Assembly (NCBI RefSeq): GCF_000980895.1
Contig: NZ_LAZX01000094.1
Span: forward strand, 620,001 to 684,000
DNA from: Sphingomonas sp. Ag1
GTDB lineage: Bacteria; Pseudomonadota; Alphaproteobacteria; Sphingomonadales; Sphingomonadaceae
Length of the DNA stretch: 64,000 nucleotides
Direction: 5' to 3'
This document shows, piece by piece, positions 38,364 through 46,291 of the stretch. How positions within the stretch are numbered: the stretch's first letter is position 1; each line of letters starts with the position of its first letter. The notes under the pieces were generated by a model. It made no database searches and was not told the DNA's origin. It worked only from the letters and a program-made list of their open reading frames with translations. Both the position numbers and the translations under genes were made by a program.

Positions 38364-38836
38364 GCACCCGTCTGCACATGATTGAGCTGACCCGCGGCTC
38401 GCCCGGCGACATCGCGGCGGTCGAGCAGGTGATGGCCGACGCGTTCGATGCAAGGTTCGGTGAGGCATGGACCCGAGCCCAATGCCTGGGCATCCTCGGC
38501 ATGCCGGGAGTCTGGCTCACCCTTGCCAAGATCGACGGCGAGATCGCCGGCTTTGCCTTGACGCGCGCGATCGTCGACGAGGCCGAGCTGCTGCTGATCG
38601 CCACCTCGCCCCGCTTTCGTCGCAAGGGTGTGGGGGCAGCGCTGTTGCGCAGCGTGATCGCCGATGCACGCGCGCGAGGTGCGGTTCGCCTCCATCTCGA
38701 AGTGCGCGCCGGCAATCCGGCCACTCACCTTTATAGCAGCCACGGCTTCGCCAAGGTGGGGGAACGCCGCGCCTATTACCGGGGCCGCGGCGGCGATTCC
38801 TTTGACGCGCACAGCTATGCGGTCGCGCTAACCTAG
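38360..38836 (+). CDS. rimI: Ribosomal-protein-alanine N-acetyltransferase
   Basis: A 158-residue GNAT acetyltransferase that acetylates the N-terminal alanine of ribosomal protein S18, and possibly other proteins. The acetyl-CoA loop RFRRKGVGAALL and the C-terminal GFAKVGERRAYY segment are conserved. The GTG start shares four bases with the tsaB stop. The tsaB-rimI pair is widespread in bacteria, which supports the assignment over a generic GNAT. Confidence 0.9.
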   Translation: MSTRLHMIELTRGSPGDIAAVEQVMADAFDARFGEAWTRAQCLGILGMPGVWLTLAKIDGEIAGFALTRAIVDEAELLLIATSPRFRRKGVGAALLRSVIADARARGAVRLHLEVRAGNPATHLYSSHGFAKVGERRAYYRGRGGDSFDAHSYAVALT

Positions 38837-38893
38837 ACTTGTTGCGAGTCGATAACGCTTTCGACCTGCGCCCTCAGCGACTACATGGATGCC

Positions 38894-39316
38894 ATGCCAC
38901 GCAAGATTGATCTCGAAGCCCTCTGTCAGGAAAAAGGCCTGCGCATCACCGAACAGCGTCGGGTTATCGCCCGCGTCCTGTCAGAAGCCGACGATCACCC
39001 CGACGTGGAAAAGGTGTATGAACGAGCCTCGGCGATCGATCCGGGCATCTCCATCGCGACGGTGTACCGCACGGTGCGCCTGTTTGAGGAAGCCGGCATC
39101 CTTGATCGCCATGATTTCGGCGATGGACGTGCCCGCTACGAGCCCTCGCCCGAAGCTCATCACGACCATCTGATCGACGTCGAAACGGGCAAAGTAATCG
39201 AGTTCGTCGATCCCGAGCTGGAATTGCTGCAGAAGCAGATCGCGGAGCGACTGGGCTTTCGCCTCGTCGATCATCGCATGGAGCTGTACGGCGTCAGCCT
39301 GAACCGCAAGGACTGA
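38894..39316 (+). CDS. fur: Fur-family ferric uptake regulator
   Basis: A 140-residue metal-responsive winged-helix repressor. The DNA-binding region includes LRITEQRRVIARVL and ATVYRTVRLFEEAGI; the metal sites include HHDH (89-92) followed by LIDVETGKVIEF. It lacks the CxxC structural zinc site found in many Fur proteins; its only Cys is Cys11. That is common in sphingomonad Fur. A start at 38885 would add three residues. It is convergent with sodC across a strong hairpin. Irr, Mur or Zur identity is less likely given the HHDHLIDVETGKVIEF pattern. Confidence 0.92.
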   Translation: MPRKIDLEALCQEKGLRITEQRRVIARVLSEADDHPDVEKVYERASAIDPGISIATVYRTVRLFEEAGILDRHDFGDGRARYEPSPEAHHDHLIDVETGKVIEFVDPELELLQKQIAERLGFRLVDHRMELYGVSLNRKD

Positions 39317-39373
39317 CCTTCAACGGCCTTCTGCAGGCGGCTGCCCCTATTCGGTCATGAAGAACGAGTTTGC

Positions 39374-39417
39374 GCTGAGCGTGAGCCCGGGCGGGTATGC
39401 CCGGGCTCACGCTCAGC
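39374..39417. terminator. Perfect 19-bp stem hairpin between fur and sodC
   Basis: Bases 39374-39392 are exactly complementary to 39399-39417 with a GGGTAT loop. Placed between two converging stops, it likely terminates both transcripts, although neither side has a T-run. Confidence 0.7.
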
Positions 39418-39427
39418 ACGCCGCGCA

Positions 39428-39964
39428 TCAGGATGGCTGGAACACGCCGCAGGCGATGCGGGCGCCGCTATTGCCTGACGGGTCGGTCTTCAGATCGTCC
39501 GCATCGGCATGGACCACGAAGGCAGCGCCATCGGTGTCGAGCAGCCCGGCCATCGTCGCGCCGGGGATCGTCGCGGCCACCGTGCCGCGGCCGGCCGAAT
39601 CGATAATCAGATTGGGAACGTCGCCCTGATGGGGGCCCTGCGGGTTCATCGTCCCGTGCTTCGCGCCCGTCGGGTTCCAGTGGCCGCCAGCCGTTTCGAA
39701 GCCGGGAGCATCACAACGACCGGTCGTGTGGACATGGGCGCCGTGTGTTCCCGCCGGCATGCCCTTTGCGTCGACCGTGAAGCGCAGGCCGCCCGTGACT
39801 TCGCTGGCGGTGACGCGACCGACATCGGCGCCGGCCGCAGTGCGCAGCATCGCAACCGCCGTCGCGCCGCCCGCGGTCGGCATGCCGGTTTCCAGCTTAC
39901 CCTCGTCACATGCAGCCAGTGCCAGGACGCATGCGCCCAGTCCGGCGATCGTGAAGCTCTTCAT
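39428..39964 (-). CDS. sodC: Cu/Zn superoxide dismutase, lipoprotein
   Basis: SodC dismutates superoxide in the periplasm. The 178-residue precursor has a lipoprotein signal with lipobox LAAC ending at Cys19 and Asp at +2, so the mature protein may stay on the inner membrane. Metal ligands are complete: HVH (77, 79), His95, His103, His112, Asp115 and His152; Cys84 and Cys172 can form the conserved disulfide. Two adjacent ATGs exist; 39964 has the better spacing to GGGAGA. Confidence 0.95.
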   Translation of the reverse strand: MKSFTIAGLGACVLALAACDEGKLETGMPTAGGATAVAMLRTAAGADVGRVTASEVTGGLRFTVDAKGMPAGTHGAHVHTTGRCDAPGFETAGGHWNPTGAKHGTMNPQGPHQGDVPNLIIDSAGRGTVAATIPGATMAGLLDTDGAAFVVHADADDLKTDPSGNSGARIACGVFQPS

Positions 39965-40065
39965 CATGTTCTCCCGTTTCGAGGACGAAACGAGGACTGG
40001 AACAGCCGGTTCCATGACGCAATCACGATCAAGGCTGCTGCGCTCCCTCGCGACCGGGGTGGCGA

Positions 40066-40941
40066 TCAGCTCCGGCCCCGGGCGATCACTGTGACGAGGC
40101 GACGGCATTGCACGCGCTGCCGCAGGATGGCCGCGACGAGGACGACGTTCAGAATGGTCAGTTCCACGAGGAAGAACCACATCGGACTCCCGGCGATCAT
40201 GCTGAGGCCAAGGATGATCGTCCGCGGGTTGGCGCCGAGCACCCCCGGCAGGAACAGGAAAGATGGCCCAACCTCGCGCGCCAGCCTCGCGATCCGCTGC
40301 CGCTCGGCCGGATCGACTTCAGCGCCGGCGACAATCGCGTTGACCTTGGCCGTGGCGCCGGTCAACACGTGCGAAACCCCTAGATACGCCTTGCCGAGCG
40401 CGCCGCCGACGCCGGTCGGCGCGCTGCGATTGTGCTGGAGCCATGGCACGCCATAGGCCCACCATTGGTAGCTGCGCCGCGAACTCTCCGCGAAGACCGA
40501 CTGGATGATGCGCGATCCGCCCGCCCCGACCGCAAGTACCCATGCGAATGCCCCGAGCGTATCATCGAGCAGCGCGCCGAGCAGAAGGTAAAGGACGACG
40601 TGGCCGCCGTAATCGCACAATCCGTCGACCACCTCGCCGCTCGGGCTCGCACGTCCGGTCAGCCGCGCGAGATCACCGTCGGCACCGTCCACGACATGCC
40701 ACAACAGGTGGAGAGCGAACCCAGCCGCGATCGCTGCCGGCGTGCCGATCCGCGCGTAGAGGATGCCCGTTGCGACCACCATCATCGCCCCGAACACCGA
40801 AACCATGTTGGGCGTGATCGGAGTCGCGGCCAACGCTCGCGCCAGCCGCCGCGCCGCGGGATGATAAAGCGTCCTGTTGAGAAACCCTTGCAACTCGCGT
40901 GGCTTTCCGGTCACGCTTGGCTGCAGTTCGATCGTTGCCAC
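40066..40941 (-). CDS. CDP-alcohol phosphatidyltransferase-family membrane enzyme (inositol-linked)
   Basis: A 291-residue integral membrane enzyme that transfers a phospho-group from a CDP-activated substrate to an alcohol. The full CDP-OH-P motif is present: Asp85, Asp88-Gly89, Ala92-Arg93, Gly102, Asp106 and Asp110. About six hydrophobic segments are seen, plus an unusual hydrophilic loop (about 155-215) rich in Trp/Gly/Ala and longer than in PgsA or Pss. It is divergent from inositol-phosphate synthase and a nucleotidyltransferase across 129 bp, which points to inositol-phosphate transfer. Candidates are a phosphatidylinositol-phosphate synthase or a di-inositol-phosphate-phosphate-synthase-like enzyme. 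The acceptor is unknown. Confidence 0.82.
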   Translation of the reverse strand: MATIELQPSVTGKPRELQGFLNRTLYHPAARRLARALAATPITPNMVSVFGAMMVVATGILYARIGTPAAIAAGFALHLLWHVVDGADGDLARLTGRASPSGEVVDGLCDYGGHVVLYLLLGALLDDTLGAFAWVLAVGAGGSRIIQSVFAESSRRSYQWWAYGVPWLQHNRSAPTGVGGALGKAYLGVSHVLTGATAKVNAIVAGAEVDPAERQRIARLAREVGPSFLFLPGVLGANPRTIILGLSMIAGSPMWFFLVELTILNVVLVAAILRQRVQCRRLVTVIARGRS

Positions 40942-41070
40942 TTTTCGTGTCCCCTTGCCGGCCCTCTACCACCGGCATGGTTTGCTTGACAGGCGTCGCG
41001 TATCTGTCACCACGCTGCCATTCATTTGTCACGTCGGGAACTGTTTCCCGGCGCTTCGGGGTTCAAGAGA

Positions 41071-42177
41071 ATGGCGACGATCAAGGTGGCGGTTATCGGT
41101 GTCGGCAACTGCGCATCCAGCCTGGTTCAGGGCAAGTATCATTATGCTGCCAGCAACACGGCCCATGGCCTGATCCACGAGGAAATTGGCGGCTACCGCG
41201 TTTCCGACCTGGAATTCGTGGCGGCGTTCGACGTTGATTCCCGCAAGGTGGGGCTCGATCTCGGCCAAGCCATCTTTGCCAAGCCGAACTGCACCAAGGT
41301 GTTCTATGCCGATGTGCCGGCCACCGGCACGATCGTGAAGATGGGCGCGAAGCTGGACGGCGTCGCGCCGCACATGCTGACCGCGGCAAACGATCGAGGC
41401 TTCGAGGTGGATGAAACCCGCGACGCCACCAAGGCCGAGATCGTTCAGACGATCAAGGATTCCGGCGCCGAGATCCTCGTCAACTTCCTGCCCGTCGGCA
41501 GCCAGGACGCGACCGAATTCTACATGGAATGCGCGCTTGAGGCAGGCGTGGGCGTGGTGAACTGCATGCCCGTGTTCATCGCGAGCCGCCCAGAGTGGGA
41601 AAAGAAGTTCGCCGACGCCGGCCTGCCGATCATCGGGGACGACGTGAAGGCGCAGGTGGGTGCGACCATCGTCCACCGCGTTCTGTCCAACCTGTTCAAG
41701 CAGCGCGGCGTGACGATCGATCACACCTATCAGCTGAACACGGGCGGCAACACCGACTTCATGAACATGCTCGATCGCAATCGCCTGTCGAGCAAGAAGG
41801 AGTCGAAGACCGAGGCGGTTCAGGCCGTGCTGAGCGAGCGCCTCGCGGATGAGAACATCCACGTCGGCCCGTCGGACTACATCCCCTGGCTGCACGACAA
41901 CAAGCTGTGCTTCCTGCGCCTCGAGGGCAACCTGTTCGGCGACGTGCCGATGAACCTGGAGCTTCGTCTCTCGGTCGAAGACAGCCCGAATTCGGCTGCT
42001 GTGGTGGTGGACGCGATCCGCTGCGTGAAGGTTGGCCTGGATCGCGGCATTGCCGGCGCGCTCACCGGTCCGTCCGCGTTCTTCTGCAAGCACCCGCCGG
42101 AGCAGTTCACCGACGACGTCGCAGCGCAGATGACTGACGATTTCATCCAGGCCGAATCGTCGCTCGCTGCCGAGTAA
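41071..42177 (+). CDS. ino1: Inositol-3-phosphate (myo-inositol-1-phosphate) synthase
   Basis: It converts glucose-6-phosphate to inositol phosphate with bound NAD. The 368-residue protein is the short actinobacterial/archaeal type. Key parts are the Rossmann loop VIGVGNCASSLVQG (about 7-20), IIGDDVKAQVGATIVHR, LNTGGNTDFMNM and the catalytic SSKKESKT lysine region. A TTGACA hexamer at 40986-40991 could be a -35 element, but I see no good -10. It is followed with zero spacing by a nucleotidyltransferase and is divergent from a CDP-alcohol phosphotransferase, making an inositol module. Confidence 0.93.
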   Translation: MATIKVAVIGVGNCASSLVQGKYHYAASNTAHGLIHEEIGGYRVSDLEFVAAFDVDSRKVGLDLGQAIFAKPNCTKVFYADVPATGTIVKMGAKLDGVAPHMLTAANDRGFEVDETRDATKAEIVQTIKDSGAEILVNFLPVGSQDATEFYMECALEAGVGVVNCMPVFIASRPEWEKKFADAGLPIIGDDVKAQVGATIVHRVLSNLFKQRGVTIDHTYQLNTGGNTDFMNMLDRNRLSSKKESKTEAVQAVLSERLADENIHVGPSDYIPWLHDNKLCFLRLEGNLFGDVPMNLELRLSVEDSPNSAAVVVDAIRCVKVGLDRGIAGALTGPSAFFCKHPPEQFTDDVAAQMTDDFIQAESSLAAE

Positions 42178-42885
42178 GTGAAAGCGCTGATCGTTGCAGC
42201 CGGCTTTGGCAGCCGGCTGCGCGCCGTTTCCCCGTCCAAGCCGCTGACCGAAGTCGCGGGCGTTCCGATGATCGCCCGCGTCATCGACGCAGCACGTGCT
42301 GGCGGCGCGACGGAGTTCGTGGTGGTCACTGGCCATGAAGGCGAATGCCTGAGCGGGTTCCTCGCCCGCCTTGACCCCGCCATCACCTGCGTCGCGACGC
42401 CGGATTGGGCACAGCCCAATGGTCATTCCGTCCTGACCGGCGCCGCGGTAATTGGGCCGGAGCGCCATCTGCTGATGATGGCGGATCATCTGTTCGACCC
42501 GGAGATCGTACGATCCGCCATCGCGGCCGTGCCAGCAGCGCTGACTCTTGCGGTTGATCGCAACCTCGACAATCCGCTTGTCGACCTGGACGATGTCACG
42601 CGCGTGCGGACGCAAGGCGACCGGATCGTCGCGATTGGCAAGCATTTGGACGGTTACGACGCGTTCGATTGCGGCATCTTCTGTGTCGACGGCCGGTTCC
42701 ACGACGCGCTCCGGGCCGCAATTGCGGAGGGCCGCGCCGGCTCGATCTCCGATGGCGTAACGGCACTGGCGCAGACCGGCGATGCACGGGTCGTTGATGT
42801 CAGCAATCGCTGGTGGCTCGACGTGGATGATCCGCGCGCGCTGGCACAGGCAGAGGCTCATTGGGCGAGCGCGCTGAGCGCCTGA
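42178..42885 (+). CDS. Nucleotidyltransferase, probable CTP:inositol-1-phosphate cytidylyltransferase
   Basis: A 235-residue NTP-transferase-fold protein. The nucleotide-binding loop is AAGFGSRLRAVSPSKPL (about 7-23), with the metal-binding Asp in MMADHLFDP and the second acid in WWLDVDDP. The segment VDRNLDNPLVDLDDVTRV resembles that of IPCT enzymes that make CDP-inositol. The GTG start directly follows the ino1 stop, implying strict coupling to inositol-phosphate synthesis. A sugar-1-phosphate nucleotidyltransferase of another specificity is the main alternative. Confidence 0.78.
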   Translation: MKALIVAAGFGSRLRAVSPSKPLTEVAGVPMIARVIDAARAGGATEFVVVTGHEGECLSGFLARLDPAITCVATPDWAQPNGHSVLTGAAVIGPERHLLMMADHLFDPEIVRSAIAAVPAALTLAVDRNLDNPLVDLDDVTRVRTQGDRIVAIGKHLDGYDAFDCGIFCVDGRFHDALRAAIAEGRAGSISDGVTALAQTGDARVVDVSNRWWLDVDDPRALAQAEAHWASALSA

Positions 42886-42902
42886 TAACATCTCGCAAGA
42901 GA

Positions 42903-42925
42903 AACCAGCCGGCGCATGGCTGGTT
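42903..42925 (+). terminator. Hairpin after the inositol operon
   Basis: AACCAGCC (42903-42910) pairs with GGCTGGTT (42918-42925) around GGCGCAT. There is no T-run. It may end the ino1 operon or be part of the leader of the hemerythrin gene. Confidence 0.4.
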
Positions 42926-42951
42926 GTCGCCACTCCACGGGAGAAGCGGCA

Positions 42952-43437
42952 ATGACACAGGCGCAAATCTATCGCGAGCTGAAGGCGGATCACGACAAGC
43001 AGCGCGAGATGCTGAAGCAGCTCGGCGAGCTTCAGGGTGCCTCCGGAGAGCGCCAATCGCTGTTCGAGAGCTTCCGGCTGGAATTGCAGAGCCACGCCGC
43101 GGCGGAGGAGGAAGCGCTATATTCGGTCATGCTTGCCGACCCTGAGCTGCGTGACGATGCGCGCCATTCGGTCGCCGAGCACAAGGAAGTTGATGATCTG
43201 CTCGGCGAGATGATGGCGATCGAGTTCGGCTCCGAGGAATGGGAGCAGAAGTTTGACCATATGCGCCACCGCTACGAGCATCATATCGACGAGGAAGAGG
43301 AGGACATGTTCCCCGCCGCTGAAGCCGAGCTGGACGATGAGGTGGAGGCGAAGATCGCGGCGACCTATGAGGAGCGCAAGCCCAAGGAACTGGAGATTGC
43401 GCGTGAGAACCCGCCGGGCGGTGATGAGCGCGACTGA
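42952..43437 (+). CDS. Hemerythrin-domain protein
   Basis: A 161-residue four-helix-bundle protein with the diiron-binding pattern of HHE/hemerythrin domains: His14, His48, Glu52/Glu53, His77 and the HRYEHHIDEEEEDMFP segment (106-121). The C-terminal 30 residues are charged and probably disordered. Bacterial members are implicated in oxygen, NO or iron handling and in stress protection. A run of acidic residues follows the iron site. It lies 14 bp before the UdgX gene, suggesting co-transcription. The physiological role is unknown. Confidence 0.85.
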   Translation: MTQAQIYRELKADHDKQREMLKQLGELQGASGERQSLFESFRLELQSHAAAEEEALYSVMLADPELRDDARHSVAEHKEVDDLLGEMMAIEFGSEEWEQKFDHMRHRYEHHIDEEEEDMFPAAEAELDDEVEAKIAATYEERKPKELEIARENPPGGDERD

Positions 43438-43451
43438 GGCGCTGCCGCACC

Positions 43452-44873
43452 ATGCGGATCGTCACTCTGTCGGCACCCGACGACTTTGATGGATGGCGCG
43501 AGGCGGCACGTGGCTTGATGAGCCAAAGCGTGCCGCCGGATGATGTCGTGTGGCAGGTCGGCGGTGAGACGACCGATCTGTTCGCCGCAGCGAGGGCGCC
43601 CACGCCCGCTGCGGTCGCGCCGGACGCACCAGCGGCGAGCGCCTTCAAGGTACCCCGCTCGTTCATCGATCTTGGCCGAAGTGCCATCCTTCACCGCGAT
43701 CCCGAGCGGTTCGCCATGCTCTACACCTTGCTCGACCGGCTGCGGCGAAGGCCCGGGGTGATGGAAGATCATGCCGACCCGCTGCTGCGCCGGTTGGAAG
43801 GTCTGGCGAAACAGGTTCGGCGAGACATCCACAAGATGCGCGCCTTCCTGCGGTTCCGCGAAGTGGCAGATGCAGATGGTGGGGATGCCGAGGAGGGGCG
43901 CTATGTGGGCTGGTTCGAGCCGGAGCACCATATCGTTCGCGCCAACGCCGCCTTCTTCGTCAACCGCTTCGGCAGCATGCGCTGGTCGATCCTGACGCCG
44001 GAGGTGTCGCTGCACTGGGACGGAAGCGCACTGCAGGAGGGGCCGGGCGCGACAAAAGCGGATGCACCGCAGGGCGATCCGGTCGAGGAGGTCTGGAAGA
44101 CCTATTATGCCTCCATCTTCAACCCCGCGCGGGTGAAGGTGGGCGCGATGCTCAAGGAGATGCCGCGCAAATACTGGAAGAACATGCCGGAGACCGCTCT
44201 GGTGCCCGACCTGCTCGCCACGGCGCAGAAACGGGAGAGTGGCATGATCGAAAAGGCGAGGACGATGCCGGGCAACAACAGCGAGGCGGCGTGGCAGGCG
44301 CTTCGGGAGGAAGCGCTCAGTTGCACCCGCTGCCACCTGTACAAGCACGCGACACAAACGGTGTTTGGCGAGGGCCCTCTCCACGCCAGCATCATGTTCG
44401 TGGGCGAACAACCGGGCGATCAGGAGGATCTGGCGGGTCACCCGTTCGTCGGCCCCGCGGGTCATTTGTTCGATCGTGCGCTGGCCGAGGCCAGGATCGA
44501 TCGCGCGCAAACCTATGTCACCAATGCGGTGAAGCATTTCAAGTTCGAACCCCGTGGCAAGAGGCGGATCCACGCAAAGCCCGACGCGGGTGAGATCGAG
44601 GCGTGCCGATGGTGGATCGAACAGGAACAGGCGCTGCTGCGTCCCAAAGTGACAGTTGCGCTGGGTGCGACGGCCGCACGCTCGCTGTTCGGGAAGGTGA
44701 TGACGATCAGCCGCGAGCGGGGACGGCCGCTTCGCCTGCCGGGTGATGGCGGTGACGCCTGGATCACGGTCCATCCCAGTTACCTGCTGCGACTGCCCGA
44801 CGAGGCCGCGCGATCTAGCGAATACGCGCGGTTCGTGGAAGATTTGCGCCGGATCGGCGAAACCGCGGCCTAA
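43452..44873 (+). CDS. udgX: DUF4130-UdgX fusion, uracil-DNA-crosslinking glycosylase-like protein
   Basis: A 473-residue protein. Residues 1-250 are DUF4130-like; about 275-473 form a family-4-like uracil-DNA glycosylase. Motif A is GEQPGDQED (318-326). The UdgX-specific loop KRRIH (370-374) carries His374, the residue that in UdgX bonds covalently to the deoxyribose at uracil sites. The distal motif is HPSYLLR (441-447). Fe-S ligands Cys291, Cys294 and Cys385 are present, with His362 at the place of the fourth cysteine of family 4 enzymes. The radical-SAM partner often found next to such fusions is absent here. Confidence 0.88.
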   Translation: MRIVTLSAPDDFDGWREAARGLMSQSVPPDDVVWQVGGETTDLFAAARAPTPAAVAPDAPAASAFKVPRSFIDLGRSAILHRDPERFAMLYTLLDRLRRRPGVMEDHADPLLRRLEGLAKQVRRDIHKMRAFLRFREVADADGGDAEEGRYVGWFEPEHHIVRANAAFFVNRFGSMRWSILTPEVSLHWDGSALQEGPGATKADAPQGDPVEEVWKTYYASIFNPARVKVGAMLKEMPRKYWKNMPETALVPDLLATAQKRESGMIEKARTMPGNNSEAAWQALREEALSCTRCHLYKHATQTVFGEGPLHASIMFVGEQPGDQEDLAGHPFVGPAGHLFDRALAEARIDRAQTYVTNAVKHFKFEPRGKRRIHAKPDAGEIEACRWWIEQEQALLRPKVTVALGATAARSLFGKVMTISRERGRPLRLPGDGGDAWITVHPSYLLRLPDEAARSSEYARFVEDLRRIGETAA

Positions 44874-44964
44874 AGCGCGCGGCAACAGCCGACTGTCGTG
44901 CCGTCGCCTCGGCACCACGCGCATCTCGATTGACCGGCCTGTCGCCTTCCCCCACAGGCGCCGC

Positions 44965-45597
44965 ATGTTCGAGAAGATACTTGCTGCCCTCGCCATCTTC
45001 ACGGTCGGCGTGATCCGTGCCGGTGGCTATTGGGGAATCGTGCTGCTGATGGCGATCGAAAGCGCCTGTATTCCGCTCCCCTCAGAGATCATCATGCCCT
45101 TTGCCGGCTATCTGGTCTCGACGGGCGAGATGAACATCTATCTGGCGGCAACCGCGGGCGCCTTCGGCTGTAATGTCGGGTCAGTGGTCGCTTATGAGAT
45201 CGGGCGGCGCGGCGGGCGGCCTTTGGCGGAGAAGTGGGGCAAGTATGTTCTGGTCGGTCCGGGCGAGCTCGACATGGCGGACCGGTTCTTCAACCGCTGG
45301 GGCGCAGCGGCGATCCTGATTGGCCGGATGCTGCCGATCATCCGGACCTTCATTGCCTTCCCGGCCGGGGTAGCACGCATGAAGCTGATCCCCTTCCACG
45401 TCTACACGTTCATCGGCTCCTGGCCGTTCTGCTACCTGCTGGCGTGGATCGGCGCGCAGCTGGGCCAGTCGTGGAACAACGATCCGCGGCTCAAGGCCTT
45501 TTTCCATCAGGCGGACCTGGCGATCGGGCTGACGCTCGTCGCGGCCGGCGGGTTCTATCTCTGGCACAAGCTGCACGGCCTGAAGAAGAAGCATTGA
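44965..45597 (+). CDS. DedA-family membrane protein
   Basis: A 210-residue inner-membrane protein of the DedA/SNARE-associated family, thought to flip or transport undecaprenyl phosphate or phospholipids. Conserved pieces include ESACIPLPSEIIMPFAGYL, GRRGGRPLAEKWGKY and GRMLPIIRTFIAFPAGVARM, which carry the acidic and arginine residues needed for function. ATG 44965 is used; the upstream open frame overlaps the UdgX gene and is Arg/Cys-rich. A strong hairpin follows. Confidence 0.9.
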   Translation: MFEKILAALAIFTVGVIRAGGYWGIVLLMAIESACIPLPSEIIMPFAGYLVSTGEMNIYLAATAGAFGCNVGSVVAYEIGRRGGRPLAEKWGKYVLVGPGELDMADRFFNRWGAAAILIGRMLPIIRTFIAFPAGVARMKLIPFHVYTFIGSWPFCYLLAWIGAQLGQSWNNDPRLKAFFHQADLAIGLTLVAAGGFYLWHKLHGLKKKH

Positions 45598-45610
45598 AGA
45601 TATCGGGAAA

Positions 45611-45642
45611 GACGGTGGCGCAGCGCCGGATGCGCCACCGTC
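45611..45642. terminator. Bidirectional hairpin between dedA and queE
   Basis: GACGGTGGCGCA (45611-45622) is exactly complementary to TGCGCCACCGTC (45631-45642). It lies between two converging genes, with short A and T runs at the edges. Confidence 0.75.
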
Positions 45643-45656
45643 CTTCCGGGACCAGC

Positions 45657-46289
45657 CTAGCGCAAGCCCAACAATTTGTGGGTTTGCAGCGACAATCGCC
45701 ACCGCGGACGTTCCATGACCTTCGCCATCGCAGCAGCCTGGTTGACGACGGCATTGGGATCATCGAGCGGCTGCAGGAGGAAGTGGCGAAAGCCCCACTC
45801 TTCCATCGCCTCCAGGTTCGTGCCGGGCTGCGGCCACACGACCTTCAGTTCGTCACCACTACGCTGGACCGTCTCGCTGCCGGCCTTGGGGCTGATGCAG
45901 ACCCAATCGATCCCCGGATGAACGGGGAGCGTGCCGTTACTCTCAATTGCCAGGAAGAAGCTGGCGGCGTGCAGCGCGTCGACCAGCGCATCGTCCACCT
46001 GCAACATCGGCTCGCCGCCGGTCAGGACCACGAAGCGGTCCTGCTCGCCGCCGTCCCACATGGCCACCACCGCAGCGACTAGCGCATCGGCATCAGCGAA
46101 ACGGCCACCGCCCAGCCCGTCCATGCCGACGAAATCGGTGTCACAGAATTTGCAGATTGCGGTGGCGCGATCCTCTTCCCGGCCGCTCCACAGGTTGCAG
46201 CCGGCGAACCGGACGAATACCGCCCGGCGACCAGCCTGAACGCCCTCACCCTGGAGCGTCAGGAACATCTCCTTTACGGCATAACTCAT
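45657..46289 (-). CDS. queE: 7-carboxy-7-deazaguanine synthase
   Basis: QueE is a radical-SAM enzyme that contracts CPH4 to 7-carboxy-7-deazaguanine in the queuosine/preQ0 pathway. The 210-residue protein has the variant cluster motif C31-X14-C46-X2-C49, typical of one QueE clade, and TGGEPMLQ for SAM binding. It follows queC with a 2-bp gap on the minus strand. QueD and QueF are not in the window. Confidence 0.94.
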   Translation of the reverse strand: MSYAVKEMFLTLQGEGVQAGRRAVFVRFAGCNLWSGREEDRATAICKFCDTDFVGMDGLGGGRFADADALVAAVVAMWDGGEQDRFVVLTGGEPMLQVDDALVDALHAASFFLAIESNGTLPVHPGIDWVCISPKAGSETVQRSGDELKVVWPQPGTNLEAMEEWGFRHFLLQPLDDPNAVVNQAAAMAKVMERPRWRLSLQTHKLLGLR

Positions 46290-46291
46290 CG

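Noticed and set aside
42901..42925. GAAAC-N17-GTT as an EcfG promoter for the hemerythrin gene
   Set aside because: The bases are better explained by the 8-bp inverted repeat AACCAGCC/GGCTGGTT that they form.
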